A stretch of DNA of 30,549 bases from Ethanoligenens sp047722935 (GCA_047722935.1 JBDNZS010000035.1:1-30549), one strand, 5' to 3'. Shown: positions 7,778 through 16,277, numbered from the stretch's first letter. Notes: generated by a model from the sequence alone, not told the origin. Program-made: numbers and translations.

Positions 7778-8722
7778 TCAATCCTCGATCTTCGTAACGG
7801 TCACGAAGTGCAGTGAGTCAAGCACTTCGGATTTGGTGCAAATCTGTGTACCAGGTTTGGATGCCGTGATTGTACCCGCTGCAGTTGTAATTTTTGCAAT
7901 ATCATACAGCGAGTCACCACGCACGATAGAATAGGCAAGCGAACCCACCATGGAATCCCCTGCGCCGGTGGCACTCTTCACAGGAATGTCCCAGGAATCG
8001 ACTTTAAATGCTTCGTGTGCGTCTGCCACCACGGCACCGTCCGGACCCATCGACACAATCACAATGCTGATACCTGCGGCAATTAGTTCTCTGGCCGCCG
8101 CCAGCACATCTTTAGGTGTCTTCAGAATGCGCCCGAGCAATGCCTCCAACTCATGGATGTTGGGCTTGACCGCATACGGAATGCTTTTCAAGCCCTCCGC
8201 CAGCGCTTCACCGTCCGCATCCAGAATGGTTTTGACATGCTCCGTTTTTGCCATGTCGATGCACTGTGCGTAAAAATTCTTGGGCACACCTGGCGGCAAA
8301 CTCCCGCTCAAGACCGCAACTTCAGAATTTTTGCAGAGATTGCGGAATTTTTCCTTGAATTTCTCCAGGTTTTCCGGTGACACTGCGGCGCCGCTCTCGT
8401 TGATTTCAGTGGTCTTGCCCGCTTTCTGGTCAAAAACCTTGAGATTGGTCCGTGTTTCGCCTTCAATCTCCACAAAATCCGCTGGAAGCTGCGCATCTTT
8501 CAAAAAGTCTACCAGCTGGCGGCCTGAATTTCCCGCAATAAAGCCCGTGACAGTAACATCGGTATCAAAGCTATGCAGCACACGTGCCACATTGATGCCT
8601 TTCCCACCCGGGTCCTGCCGCGATTCCACCACCCTGTTAAGCCCATACGGCTCTAGTTCTTTAATCGCGATGGTCTTGTCTATGGAAGGGTTCACGGTGA
8701 CCGCAATCACTTTTCCAGCCAT
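7778..8722 (-). CDS. fruK: 1-phosphofructokinase (PfkB family)
   Basis: 314-residue ribokinase/PfkB-family sugar kinase. The N-terminal VTVNPSIDKT and the PGGKGINVAR block (38-47) are the family substrate signature; GAGDSMVGSL (253-262) has the catalytic base Asp256. The neighbours (a DeoR-type regulator upstream, PTS genes downstream) favour fructose 1-phosphate, giving fructose 1,6-bisphosphate; tagatose 6-phosphate kinase is the alternative. The ATG at 8722 lies one base beyond the regulator's TGA and has AGGGGGTG about 8 bases upstream; a GTG at 8731 in frame is poorly spaced. The near-zero spacing implies translational coupling to the regulator. Confidence 0.9.
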   Translation of the reverse strand: MAGKVIAVTVNPSIDKTIAIKELEPYGLNRVVESRQDPGGKGINVARVLHSFDTDVTVTGFIAGNSGRQLVDFLKDAQLPADFVEIEGETRTNLKVFDQKAGKTTEINESGAAVSPENLEKFKEKFRNLCKNSEVAVLSGSLPPGVPKNFYAQCIDMAKTEHVKTILDADGEALAEGLKSIPYAVKPNIHELEALLGRILKTPKDVLAAARELIAAGISIVIVSMGPDGAVVADAHEAFKVDSWDIPVKSATGAGDSMVGSLAYSIVRGDSLYDIAKITTAAGTITASKPGTQICTKSEVLDSLHFVTVTKIED

Positions 8723-8723
8723 A

Positions 8724-9539
8724 TCATACACCCCCTATGTCCTGTTGTCCATTCTTCTGCGAACATTTTTTTGAATTCTCCACCAAATACAGGCAGACGC
8801 CGCGATTGACAAATTCCATCTTCTGCTCGTCGGTGATTAAATCGCTGGTTATGCAACCGTCAATCTCTGAAAGCATTCCGAATCGTGCGAATGATACGCG
8901 GCCAATTTTAGTATGATCTGCGAGAACGAATACCTGCTCCGAGACTTGCATCATCTTTTCCTTAACAGATGCTTCGGAGATATTCGGGGTGGTAAGCCCC
9001 ATGTTCTTTTCAATTCCGTTGGTTGCTATAAATGCTTTATCAACCCGAATGCGACCCAAGAAACTTTCCGCCACCGGCCCGACCAGCGCCATTGTGTTCG
9101 GGCGGAGCGTACCGCCGGTAGACATAAGTGTTATGCCCGAATAAGGCGCCAATTGCTGCAACAGCAGTATAGAATTTGTGACGACCGTCAGGTGCTTAAA
9201 TTTCGAAAGATGGGGTACAAGATACAGTGTGGTTGTACCGGCATCGATAAGGAGAGATTCCCCATCCTCAATCATCGCGGCAGCACGTTCCGCAATGCTC
9301 TGTTTTTCTTCCCGGTATTGATCCTCTTTTTCACTATACGTCGGCTCAAACCCAACAGATTCTAAACACACAGCGCCGCCATGCGTCCTTTTGAGCAAGC
9401 GCCTTTTTTCAAGTTCGTTCAAATCGCGCCGGACAGTCGATTCAGACACGCCGAATAATTCGCACAGCCTGTGTACGGATGCCCGCGTGTTGCTTTGCAC
9501 ATATCCGGCTATTTTTTGCAGGCGTTCTTCTTCAAACAT
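8724..9539 (-). CDS. fruR: DeoR-family transcriptional regulator, likely fructose operon repressor
   Basis: 271-residue DeoR-family protein. The first 55 residues form the winged helix (EERLQKIAGYVQ, then VSESTVRRDLNELEKR, then KRTHGGAV). The rest is the sugar-phosphate-sensing isomerase-like domain with the DAGTTTLYL motif. It heads the operon with fruK, which suggests fructose 1-phosphate as effector, as in other FruR proteins of this family. The start is uncertain: an upstream in-frame ATG at 9563 adds eight residues, but that codon overlaps one of two putative operator repeats and family members begin with M-x-E-E-R, so 9539 is preferred. Neither start has a clear RBS. Confidence 0.85.
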   Translation of the reverse strand: MFEEERLQKIAGYVQSNTRASVHRLCELFGVSESTVRRDLNELEKRRLLKRTHGGAVCLESVGFEPTYSEKEDQYREEKQSIAERAAAMIEDGESLLIDAGTTTLYLVPHLSKFKHLTVVTNSILLLQQLAPYSGITLMSTGGTLRPNTMALVGPVAESFLGRIRVDKAFIATNGIEKNMGLTTPNISEASVKEKMMQVSEQVFVLADHTKIGRVSFARFGMLSEIDGCITSDLITDEQKMEFVNRGVCLYLVENSKKCSQKNGQQDIGGV

Positions 9540-9562
9540 ATAGAACCGTTCGCTTTCGGTCA

Positions 9563-9595
9563 TTTGATTGTTTTTGGCTGCATTTTTGATTGTTT
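9563..9595 (-). promoter_or_regulatory. Putative FruR operator: two direct repeats
   Basis: AAACAATCAAA occurs twice on the minus strand (9573-9563 and 9595-9585), offset by 22 bases or about two helical turns. The repeats lie just downstream of the predicted transcription start of the fruR operon. Spaced direct repeats of this kind are typical DeoR-family operators; the assignment is an inference. Confidence 0.55.
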
Positions 9596-9607
9596 AAGAC
9601 CGATAAT

Positions 9608-9636
9608 AGTTTATCACCCACCCCGTGCTCTGTCAA
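9608..9636 (-). promoter_or_regulatory. Promoter of the fruR-fruK-ptsH-ptsI operon
   Basis: On the minus strand, TTGACA (9636-9631), a 17-base spacer, then TAAACT (9613-9608). The start of transcription would be near 9601, placing the AAACAATCAAA repeats in the first 40 transcribed bases. Confidence 0.6.
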
Positions 9637-9768
9637 TAGTTTCCGTAATAAATCTTACTATATTATAACGATTTGTATAGAGTGCCTACGGGTATGCCTG
9701 TTTGGTGTAAATTTCGTTCATCTGCTTATTTACTCGGACAAACGTTTGCTCATTTCCCCATGATTTGA

Positions 9769-9797
9769 TTGACAGCATTTGCAATCCATCTTATAAT
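9769..9797 (+). promoter_or_regulatory. Consensus promoter of valS
   Basis: Perfect TTGACA (9769-9774), exactly 17 bases, then perfect TATAAT (9792-9797). Transcription would begin near 9804, leaving a leader of only about 22 bases before valS. Confidence 0.85.
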
Positions 9798-9825
9798 GAA
9801 ATGCAGAATCGCAGGAGGGTAAACT

Positions 9826-12444
9826 ATGGACAAACTGCTTGATAAAGCATATGAACCGTCTGCTGTGGAAGACCGTATCTACCAATTCTGGCTGGACGGC
9901 GGTTATTTTCATGCGGAAATTCATCCAAATAAAAAACCATTTACCATTGTAATGCCGCCGCCCAATATTACCGGGAAGCTGCACATGGGACATGCGTTTG
10001 AGGACACACAGCAGGACATCCTCATTCGCTTTAAGCGAATGCAGGGATTCGAAGCGCTTTGGCTGCCGGGTACCGACCATGCTTCCATTGCCACCGAGGC
10101 CAAAATTGTGGCCGCCATGGCAAAAGAAGGTCTCACCAAGCAGGATATCGGCCGTGATGGCTTTATGGAACGCGCGTGGAAATGGAAAGAGACTTATGGC
10201 GGAAACATCGTTGCACAGCTGAAAAAGCTGGGGGCGTCCTGCGACTGGGAACGTGAACGCTTTACGATGGACGAAGGCTGTTCCGCAGCCGTGCGCGAGG
10301 TATTCGTCCGCTTGTACGAACAAGGGTTGGTCTACCGCGGTGAACGCATCATCAACTGGTGCCCGCACTGTAAGACGACCATTTCGGACGAAGAAGTGGA
10401 ATATGCCGAGCAGGACGGTCACTTCTGGCATCTGCGCTATCCGTTATCCGACGGCTCTGGCTGGCTGGAATTGGCAACCACTCGTCCGGAAACGCTGCTG
10501 GGCGATACCGCCGTAGCCGTGCATCCGGATGATGAACGGTATCAGGCGTTCATTGGCAAGACCGTGATTCTGCCGCTGGTAGGACGCGAAATTCCGGTCG
10601 TAGCAGACACCTATGTCGACCGTGAGTTCGGCACCGGCGTGGTCAAAATTACGCCCGCGCACGACCCGAACGATTTCGAAGTTGGGCAGCGGCATGACTT
10701 GCCTATCATCAATGTAATGACCGATGACGCACATATGAATGAAAAGGCCGGTAAATATGCCGGGTTGGAGCGGTATGAAGCGCGCAAGGCTATCGTTGCC
10801 GATTTGGAAGCAGGCGGTTATCTTGTGCGCATCGAACCGCACAAACACAACGTCGGCACTTGCTATCGCTGCCAAACCACCGTGGAACCCCGTATTTCGC
10901 AGCAATGGTTCGTCAAGATGAAGGAACTAGCCAAGCCTGCCATTGATGCCGTGCGGAACGGCGATACACGTTTTGTACCCGAACGGTTTGAGAAAGTTTA
11001 CTTTCATTGGATGGAAAACATCCGCGACTGGTGCGTTTCCCGCCAACTTTGGTGGGGTCACCGCATCCCCGCGTGGTATTGCGCCGATTGCGGGGAAACT
11101 GTTGTCGCACGTGAAGCACCGACGGTTTGCCCCAAATGCGGCGGCAAACACCTTGCACAGGATGAGGACACCTTCGACACCTGGTTCTCGTCTGCGCTGT
11201 GGCCGTTCTCCACGTTGGGCTGGCCGCAGCAAACACCGGAACTGTCCTACTTTTATCCCACTAATGTATTGGTGACGGGCTATGACATCATCTTTTTCTG
11301 GGCAGCGCGGATGATTTTTTCTGGTATCGCGTACACCGGAAAAACGCCGTTCCATACGGTGTTGATGCATGGGCTGGTGCGCGATGCCAAGGGCCGCAAA
11401 ATGTCCAAATCACTGGGCAACGGGGTCGACCCGTTGGAAATCATCGAGGCTTCTGGTGCGGACGCTCTCCGCTTTACATTGGCTACCAATAATAGCCCGG
11501 GAAATGATTCGCGTTTCATGCCGGAACGCGTGGAGTCCAGCCGCTTTTTTGCCAACAAGATTTGGAATGCGGCGCGGTTCATCTTGATGAACATCTCCGG
11601 TGATGAAAAGGGGCTGCCTGCCACCTTGGCAATTGAGGACCAATGGATTCTGAGCAAGCTCAATACGCTGACCAAAGACGTTACAGAAAATCTGGAACGG
11701 TTTGAATTGGGCGTCGCTGTGCAAAAACTATACGATTTCCTTTGGGATTCGTTCTGCGACTGGTATATTGAACTTTCCAAATCCCGTTTGCAGGCAAGCG
11801 GCGAAACAGCAACCTCGGCAAAACAGGTGCTGGTGTGGGTAATGGAACACACGTTGCGTTTGCTTCATCCTGTCATGCCCTTTATTACCGAGGAAATTTG
11901 GCAGACGCTGCCGCACGAGGGCGAGACCATTATGCGCAGCGCATGGCCGGTTTACGATCCCGCCCTTGCCTTTGCGGACGAAGAAACAGCGATGGAACGC
12001 GTAATGAACGCAATCCGCGCCATACGCAACCGGCGTGCGGAGATGCGCGTACCGCCCTCCAAAAAAGCCAATCTTTATATTGAAACAGAATTTGCAGATA
12101 TTTTCACGATGGCCGCACCGTTCTTTGAGCGTTTGGCTTCTACCGCATCTGTGCAGGTTGGCACAACTTTCGACATCGACAGTGCAGTGCGCATCGTGAC
12201 CGATGGCGCAGTCCTCTATATTCCAATGGGTGAATTGGTGGATAAGGAAAAGGAAATTGCCCGGCTCGAAAAAGAGAAGCAAGGCTGTGAAAAACAGCTT
12301 GATTCCATCCATACAAAATTGCAAAATCCTGGTTTTGTCAGCAAAGCACCTGCGCGGGTGGTAGAATCCGAAAAAGCGCGTGCGGAAAAACTGGCTGAAA
12401 AGGTCACGCTGTTGCAGCAGAACATTGCGGAACTGCAAAAATGA
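9826..12444 (+). CDS. valS: Valine-tRNA ligase
   Basis: 872-residue class I aminoacyl-tRNA synthetase that charges tRNA-Val and edits mischarged threonine. Seen in order: PPPNITGKLHMGHAF with the HIGH-type HMGH at 53-56, the CP1 editing domain (ATTRPETLLGDTAV), two Cys pairs (CADC and CPKC) that may bind zinc in the central region, the DTWFSSALWPFSTLGWP signature, KMSKS at 525-529, an anticodon-binding helical domain and a C-terminal coiled coil rich in Lys and Glu (about 800-872) that contacts the tRNA elbow. AGGAGG lies 7 bases before the ATG. Its leader is far too short for a T-box, although Firmicute valS genes often carry one. folC follows after a hemerythrin gene. Confidence 0.97.
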   Translation: MDKLLDKAYEPSAVEDRIYQFWLDGGYFHAEIHPNKKPFTIVMPPPNITGKLHMGHAFEDTQQDILIRFKRMQGFEALWLPGTDHASIATEAKIVAAMAKEGLTKQDIGRDGFMERAWKWKETYGGNIVAQLKKLGASCDWERERFTMDEGCSAAVREVFVRLYEQGLVYRGERIINWCPHCKTTISDEEVEYAEQDGHFWHLRYPLSDGSGWLELATTRPETLLGDTAVAVHPDDERYQAFIGKTVILPLVGREIPVVADTYVDREFGTGVVKITPAHDPNDFEVGQRHDLPIINVMTDDAHMNEKAGKYAGLERYEARKAIVADLEAGGYLVRIEPHKHNVGTCYRCQTTVEPRISQQWFVKMKELAKPAIDAVRNGDTRFVPERFEKVYFHWMENIRDWCVSRQLWWGHRIPAWYCADCGETVVAREAPTVCPKCGGKHLAQDEDTFDTWFSSALWPFSTLGWPQQTPELSYFYPTNVLVTGYDIIFFWAARMIFSGIAYTGKTPFHTVLMHGLVRDAKGRKMSKSLGNGVDPLEIIEASGADALRFTLATNNSPGNDSRFMPERVESSRFFANKIWNAARFILMNISGDEKGLPATLAIEDQWILSKLNTLTKDVTENLERFELGVAVQKLYDFLWDSFCDWYIELSKSRLQASGETATSAKQVLVWVMEHTLRLLHPVMPFITEEIWQTLPHEGETIMRSAWPVYDPALAFADEETAMERVMNAIRAIRNRRAEMRVPPSKKANLYIETEFADIFTMAAPFFERLASTASVQVGTTFDIDSAVRIVTDGAVLYIPMGELVDKEKEIARLEKEKQGCEKQLDSIHTKLQNPGFVSKAPARVVESEKARAEKLAEKVTLLQQNIAELQK

Positions 12445-12568
12445 ACGGGGTGAATGATTCGCACAATGCACTTATCGTGCATTCCTTCACGATTCTACCC
12501 ACTATTTAAACCATTTGTTTCAGGACTGATAACCTCTTGAAACCAAACACAGAAAGAAGGAAAAACAA

Positions 12569-12973
12569 ATGGTATGGAAAGATTCGCTGTCCGTCGGGAT
12601 TGAACTGATTGATTCCGAACACAAAGAACTGATTCGTGCGGTCAATGAATTGTTTGACGCCTGTATGCATGGAAAAGGTCGCGCAAAGATCTCGGAAACT
12701 GTCACATTTGTGGAAAACTATACAGTGAAACATTTTGGAGACGAGGAAAAGCTTCAGAAAGAGTACAAGTATCCGGACTATCCGGCGCATCATCAATTGC
12801 ACCAAACTTTTGTAAACGATCTCAAGTCGTATAAGGCGCAGCTGGAAAAGGACGGCCCTACCGTCCAACTGGTTGCCAAGTTCAATACATTTGTTTCTAC
12901 CTGGCTGATCAAACATATCAGCGTCGAAGATAAGAAGATCGGCGTATATATCCGTTCCATAGAAAAGAAGTAA
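12569..12973 (+). CDS. Bacteriohemerythrin
   Basis: 134-residue single-domain hemerythrin, a non-heme diiron oxygen-binding protein of the cytoplasm. All seven iron ligands of the family are present with normal spacing: His18, His55, Glu59, His74, His78, His116 and Asp121. In anaerobes and microaerophiles such proteins are thought to bind, store or sense O2, or to deliver it to reductases. It has its own RBS (GAAGGA, 7 bases before the ATG) and lies 124 bases after valS and 43 bases before folC. valS and folC are often direct neighbours in Firmicutes, so this gene looks inserted into that pair. Confidence 0.92.
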   Translation: MVWKDSLSVGIELIDSEHKELIRAVNELFDACMHGKGRAKISETVTFVENYTVKHFGDEEKLQKEYKYPDYPAHHQLHQTFVNDLKSYKAQLEKDGPTVQLVAKFNTFVSTWLIKHISVEDKKIGVYIRSIEKK

Positions 12974-13016
12974 ACAAAGACAATCTTGTTTGTCTATCTG
13001 TTTGAGGTATGTTCCG

Positions 13017-14300
13017 TTGACCTATCAAGAAGCATTGGCTTATATCCACTCTACTCTTCGTTTTGGCAGCCAGCCCGGTCTTTCTCGGATTGCCCGGTTG
13101 CTGGAACAAACAGGAAATCCGCAAAACCGTCTGCGGTTTGTCCACGTGGCGGGCACCAACGGCAAAGGTTCCACCAGTGCCGCCATTGCGGCCGCGCTGC
13201 GCGAAGCCGGATACCGTACCGGTTTGTATATCTCGCCTTATATTGAAGATTTTTGCGAGCGTATCCAGATTGACGGCCGCTATATCGCGTATCAGGAACT
13301 AGCGGACGAGTTGGAACAACTCCTTCCTTATCTGAATACGGGTGAGGAAGAACATCCAACTGAATTTGAGATCATTACCGCGCTGGCTTTCGCCTATTTT
13401 GCACGACATTCCTGCGATGTAGTGGTACTGGAGGTCGGGCTGGGCGGACGTTTCGACGCAACAAATATTATCCATACACCGCTTGCTTCGGTCATCACTT
13501 CAATTTCTCTCGACCACACTGCTATTCTTGGCGGTACATTGGAAAAAATCGCGTTTGAAAAAAGCGGTATCATCAAGCCGGGCGGTGTAACAATCACCAG
13601 TCCGGGACAGGCTCCTGCTGTGCTGGATGTTATCTCCAAATGCTGCGCAGAACGCGGCAATGCGCTCCACATCCCGCAAATAGAACGCGTAGAGATTAAG
13701 CAGGAAAGCATTGACGGAACAAAACTCTGTTATGGCGGTCAACCACTCACCATCCCGCTCTGCGGCAGACATCAGATTTCCAATTTTTTGACCGCTTATG
13801 AAACACTCCGCGTTTTAAACACACGGGGGCTGAATATCTCCATGCAAAAAGCGGTGGATGGTATGGCGCGTGTCACTTTTCCCGCCCGGATGGAGCGTCT
13901 GCATACTCGTCCGCTGATTCTGTTGGACGGTGCGCATAATCCGGCCGGCACCGCCGCACTGGCTGATGCAATCAAACGCTTTTTAGCAGAAAAACCCATT
14001 ACCGTCATCATGGGGATGCTTGCGGACAAAGATTACGCAAAAGGCATTGGCAACATTGCGCCATTGGCTACACGTTTTATCGCCGTGCGTCCCGACAGTC
14101 CGCGTGCGCTGGATTCTTGTACAACTGCCCGCACGGCGTCCGCTTTCTGCGCAAATACATCCTACTTTGATGTTATAGAAGATGCGTTTACAGACGCGCT
14201 GGCACACACTGGTGCAGACGATGTCTTGCTCATCTGTGGTTCTCTCTACCTGGCGGGACCAATGCGACGGATAGTACGCGCGTATTTCCACAAAACTTAG
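13017..14300 (+). CDS. folC: Folylpolyglutamate synthase / dihydrofolate synthase
   Basis: 427-residue Mur-ligase-family enzyme that adds glutamate to folates (and to dihydropteroate in bifunctional forms). It opens with the family pattern MTYQEALAYIHSTLRFGSQP, has the P-loop AGTNGKGST at 45-53, the central-domain segment VGLGGRFDATN and, in the C-terminal domain, DGAHNPAGTAAL. The start is taken as TTG at 13017, which gives the family N-terminus and has GAGG (13004-13007) nine bases upstream; an upstream TTG at 12990 would add nine residues with no RBS. A terminator follows at 14356. Confidence 0.94.
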   Translation: MTYQEALAYIHSTLRFGSQPGLSRIARLLEQTGNPQNRLRFVHVAGTNGKGSTSAAIAAALREAGYRTGLYISPYIEDFCERIQIDGRYIAYQELADELEQLLPYLNTGEEEHPTEFEIITALAFAYFARHSCDVVVLEVGLGGRFDATNIIHTPLASVITSISLDHTAILGGTLEKIAFEKSGIIKPGGVTITSPGQAPAVLDVISKCCAERGNALHIPQIERVEIKQESIDGTKLCYGGQPLTIPLCGRHQISNFLTAYETLRVLNTRGLNISMQKAVDGMARVTFPARMERLHTRPLILLDGAHNPAGTAALADAIKRFLAEKPITVIMGMLADKDYAKGIGNIAPLATRFIAVRPDSPRALDSCTTARTASAFCANTSYFDVIEDAFTDALAHTGADDVLLICGSLYLAGPMRRIVRAYFHKT

Positions 14301-14355
14301 GCAAAATATGCGTAACAAAATGATGTTCGACAAATTTCCCTTTGCATATTTTGCC
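14300..14355 (+). repeat. Inverted repeat downstream of folC
   Basis: Perfect 12-bp arms GGCAAAATATGC (14300-14311) and GCATATTTTGCC (14344-14355) separated by 32 bases. It begins on the last base of folC and abuts the next hairpin. It may form a larger structured 3' end or protect the transcript; function unknown. Confidence 0.6.
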
Positions 14356-14388
14356 AAATCCTTTATCCTTATGGATAAGGGATTTTTT
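14356..14388 (+). terminator. Intrinsic terminator of folC
   Basis: 13-bp stem with one G-U pair (14356-14368 with 14373-14385), loop TTAT, and a T-run through 14388. It separates folC from the sporulation operon. Confidence 0.85.
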
Positions 14389-14486
14389 ATGCGCTCTTTC
14401 ATGCCGCACACCGGGCACTACTCCCAATACTCCCAAAAACATGTGCGCCATGTGAAGATGCAGCAAATCCGTTTAGAGGTGAGAAC

Positions 14487-14792
14487 ATGGCATTAAAAAT
14501 GGAAAACGACGCGCACGTGCTGACGGTCTATCTGGATGGAGAGATTGACCACCATGCAGCCAGAGGTATTCGAGAAGAAATCGATACGTCTATTGAGCGG
14601 GTGCATCCCGACGCCCTGGCGCTCGATTTCCGTGGCGTAACATTTATGGACAGCTCCGGTATTGGACTGGTCATGGGGCGATACCGCGCCATGCAGCCGT
14701 TCGGTGGCATCGTCACCGTCAAAAACGCTTCAATGCATATCCGCAAGGTGATGCGGCTCGCAGGGTTGGACAAGCTGGCCCATATTGAATAA
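14487..14792 (+). CDS. spoIIAA: Anti-sigma F factor antagonist SpoIIAA
   Basis: 101-residue STAS-domain protein. In its unphosphorylated form it pulls SpoIIAB off sigma F in the forespore; SpoIIE reactivates it by dephosphorylation. The phosphorylation motif FMDSSGIGLVMGRY holds Ser56 and Ser57, and GEIDHHAA near residue 18 matches the family. It is somewhat shorter than the B. subtilis protein (117 residues), mainly at the C-terminus. GAGGTGA lies about 5 bases before the ATG. First gene of the spoIIA operon, 45 bases before spoIIAB. I could not see a clear sigma-H promoter upstream. Confidence 0.93.
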   Translation: MALKMENDAHVLTVYLDGEIDHHAARGIREEIDTSIERVHPDALALDFRGVTFMDSSGIGLVMGRYRAMQPFGGIVTVKNASMHIRKVMRLAGLDKLAHIE

Positions 14793-14837
14793 GGTTACAT
14801 AAAATAGTGCGCAGCAGCGCATGGAGGTGTCAAACTG

Positions 14838-15278
14838 ATGAAACCGCTCAATGAAATGAAAGTGCAGTTTTCCAGCCACTCCGTTAACGAAAGTTTTGCA
14901 CGGGTAGCTGTGGCGGCATTCATCGCACAGCTCGACCCCACGCTCGACGAACTGGCCGACGTGAAAACAGCTGTTTCCGAAGCGGTCACAAACAGTATCG
15001 TGCACGGTTACCAAAACGATATTGGCGTGATCTACCTCACCGTTAAAATTTACGAGAACGGTCGCATCACCGTAGCCATTCGTGATAAGGGCTGCGGCAT
15101 CAATGATGTTCGCAAAGCGATGGAACCGATGTTCACCACCAGCAGCGGCGGTGAACGCGCCGGACTTGGATTCACCGTGATGCAAAGCTTTATGGACAAG
15201 CTGCGGGTGCGTTCCCGTTCGGGGTTTGGCACCACAGTTGTCATGGAAAAAACACTGAGTCAACGTCAGGATACTTGA
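14838..15278 (+). CDS. spoIIAB: Anti-sigma F factor / serine kinase SpoIIAB
   Basis: 146-residue GHKL-type ATPase. It holds sigma F inactive and phosphorylates SpoIIAA. The N box is in VSEAVTNSIVHGY (Glu48, Asn52), the G1 box is DKGCGI (83-88), and the ATP lid with the G2 box reads GGERAGLGFTVMQSFMD (104-120). Length matches B. subtilis SpoIIAB. A strong RBS GGAGGTG (14824 onward) precedes the ATG. It sits between spoIIAA and sigF in the conserved order. Confidence 0.95.
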   Translation: MKPLNEMKVQFSSHSVNESFARVAVAAFIAQLDPTLDELADVKTAVSEAVTNSIVHGYQNDIGVIYLTVKIYENGRITVAIRDKGCGINDVRKAMEPMFTTSSGGERAGLGFTVMQSFMDKLRVRSRSGFGTTVVMEKTLSQRQDT

Positions 15279-15319
15279 CGGAACGATAGGCGGTCTAAAC
15301 CGCGTCTGGAGGAAAGACC

Positions 15320-16033
15320 ATGCCAGTTCCAAAGAACGACCGCGCATTGTTTATCCGCGCGGGAAAAGGGGACGCGGCAGCACAGACCCAACTCATAGAG
15401 ACAAATCTTGGTCTTGTACATGCCGCCGCCCGGCATTTTTCAGGCAAAGGCATCGAATATGACGATCTATATCAGGCAGGCTGCATGGGCCTTGTAAAAG
15501 CAGTCTCGGGGTTCGACATCACACGCGGTGTGCAATTTTCCACCTATGCTGTGCCGGTCATCATGGGGGAAATGCGCCGCCTGTTTCGGGATGACGGCCC
15601 CATTAAAGTCAGCCGTTCGCTCAAAGAGCTTTCGCTCAAGGCCACGCGTGCCCGCGAGAAGCTTAATGCCCGTCTGTGTAGAGAACCAACATTAAACGAA
15701 CTGGCCGCAGAGTTGCAGATTGAACCCGCCGAGGCCGCGCAGGCACTTGAAGCCGCCGCTGCACCGCTCTCTTTGACTAACAGCCGGGAAAATGAGGAGG
15801 ACGGGCAGACAGACATTCCTGTCGCCTGCGAAGAAGACGCCCTAATCGACCGTCTGGCGCTCAAAGACGCACTGCGCACCCTGCCACCGGAAGAACGTCT
15901 GCTGATTTTACTGCGCTATTTTAAAGGCAAAACGCAGACCGAGACCGCAGAAGTCCTGCATATGACACAAGTGCAAGTCTCACGCAAGGAAAAAAAGATA
16001 CTTGCCCTTTTGCGAGACCGACTACTCGAATAG
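15320..16033 (+). CDS. sigF: RNA polymerase sporulation sigma factor F
   Basis: 237-residue sigma-70-family factor, the first forespore-specific sigma factor. Region 2 reads ETNLGLVHAAARHF, then GIEYDDLYQAGCMGLVKAV and FSTYAVPVIMGEMRRLFRDD; region 3 follows (IKVSRSLKELS); region 4 is the C-terminal helix-turn-helix (LPPEERLLILLRYF, then TQTETAEVLHMTQVQVSRKE). Third gene of the operon (also spoIIAC), 41 bases after spoIIAB, with GGAGGAAA just before the start. A strong hairpin at 16080-16130 ends the operon. Confidence 0.95.
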   Translation: MPVPKNDRALFIRAGKGDAAAQTQLIETNLGLVHAAARHFSGKGIEYDDLYQAGCMGLVKAVSGFDITRGVQFSTYAVPVIMGEMRRLFRDDGPIKVSRSLKELSLKATRAREKLNARLCREPTLNELAAELQIEPAEAAQALEAAAAPLSLTNSRENEEDGQTDIPVACEEDALIDRLALKDALRTLPPEERLLILLRYFKGKTQTETAEVLHMTQVQVSRKEKKILALLRDRLLE

Positions 16034-16079
16034 TGCTCTCTTTAGGTGCTCAGACAGGAGCGGACCCATGAAACTGCAC

Positions 16080-16130
16080 AAAACAGGCGGGAAGACAGAT
16101 GTGACACATGTCTGTCCTCCCGCCTGTTTT
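16080..16130 (+). terminator. Intrinsic terminator of the spoIIA operon
   Basis: 20-base arms (16080-16099 with 16111-16130) with a single mismatch, G+C-rich core CAGGCGGGA, four A at the left end and TTTT at the right. It lies 47 bases past sigF. Confidence 0.85.
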
Positions 16131-16150
16131 GCGTGATAAAAACCCACCGG

Positions 16151-16180
16151 TTGCGTTCATTCGCCCAAAAGCGGTATAAT
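16151..16180 (+). promoter_or_regulatory. Promoter of sbcDC
   Basis: TTGCGT (16151-16156), 18-base spacer, then perfect TATAAT (16175-16180), downstream of the spoIIA terminator and about 98 bases before sbcD. Confidence 0.6.
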
Positions 16181-16277
16181 AAAAACCATCCAGAGTGAAA
16201 CAATCCCTTGCTTCATCATACAACTCAATACGGGTTTCTCCTATGTAAGCAAGGCGCAAAAACGGATGGGCAACACA

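Noticed and set aside
9660..9825. T-box riboswitch before valS
   Set aside because: The promoter is 29 bases from the gene start and no T-box sequence or anti-terminator is seen.
12450..12489. Hairpin AATGCAC / GTGCATT after valS as an intrinsic terminator
   Set aside because: The stem is short and no U-tract follows; it may be structure only.
14389..14486. Sigma-H promoter for spoIIA
   Set aside because: Expected for this operon, but I could not find a convincing AGGAWWT / GAAT pair at proper spacing.
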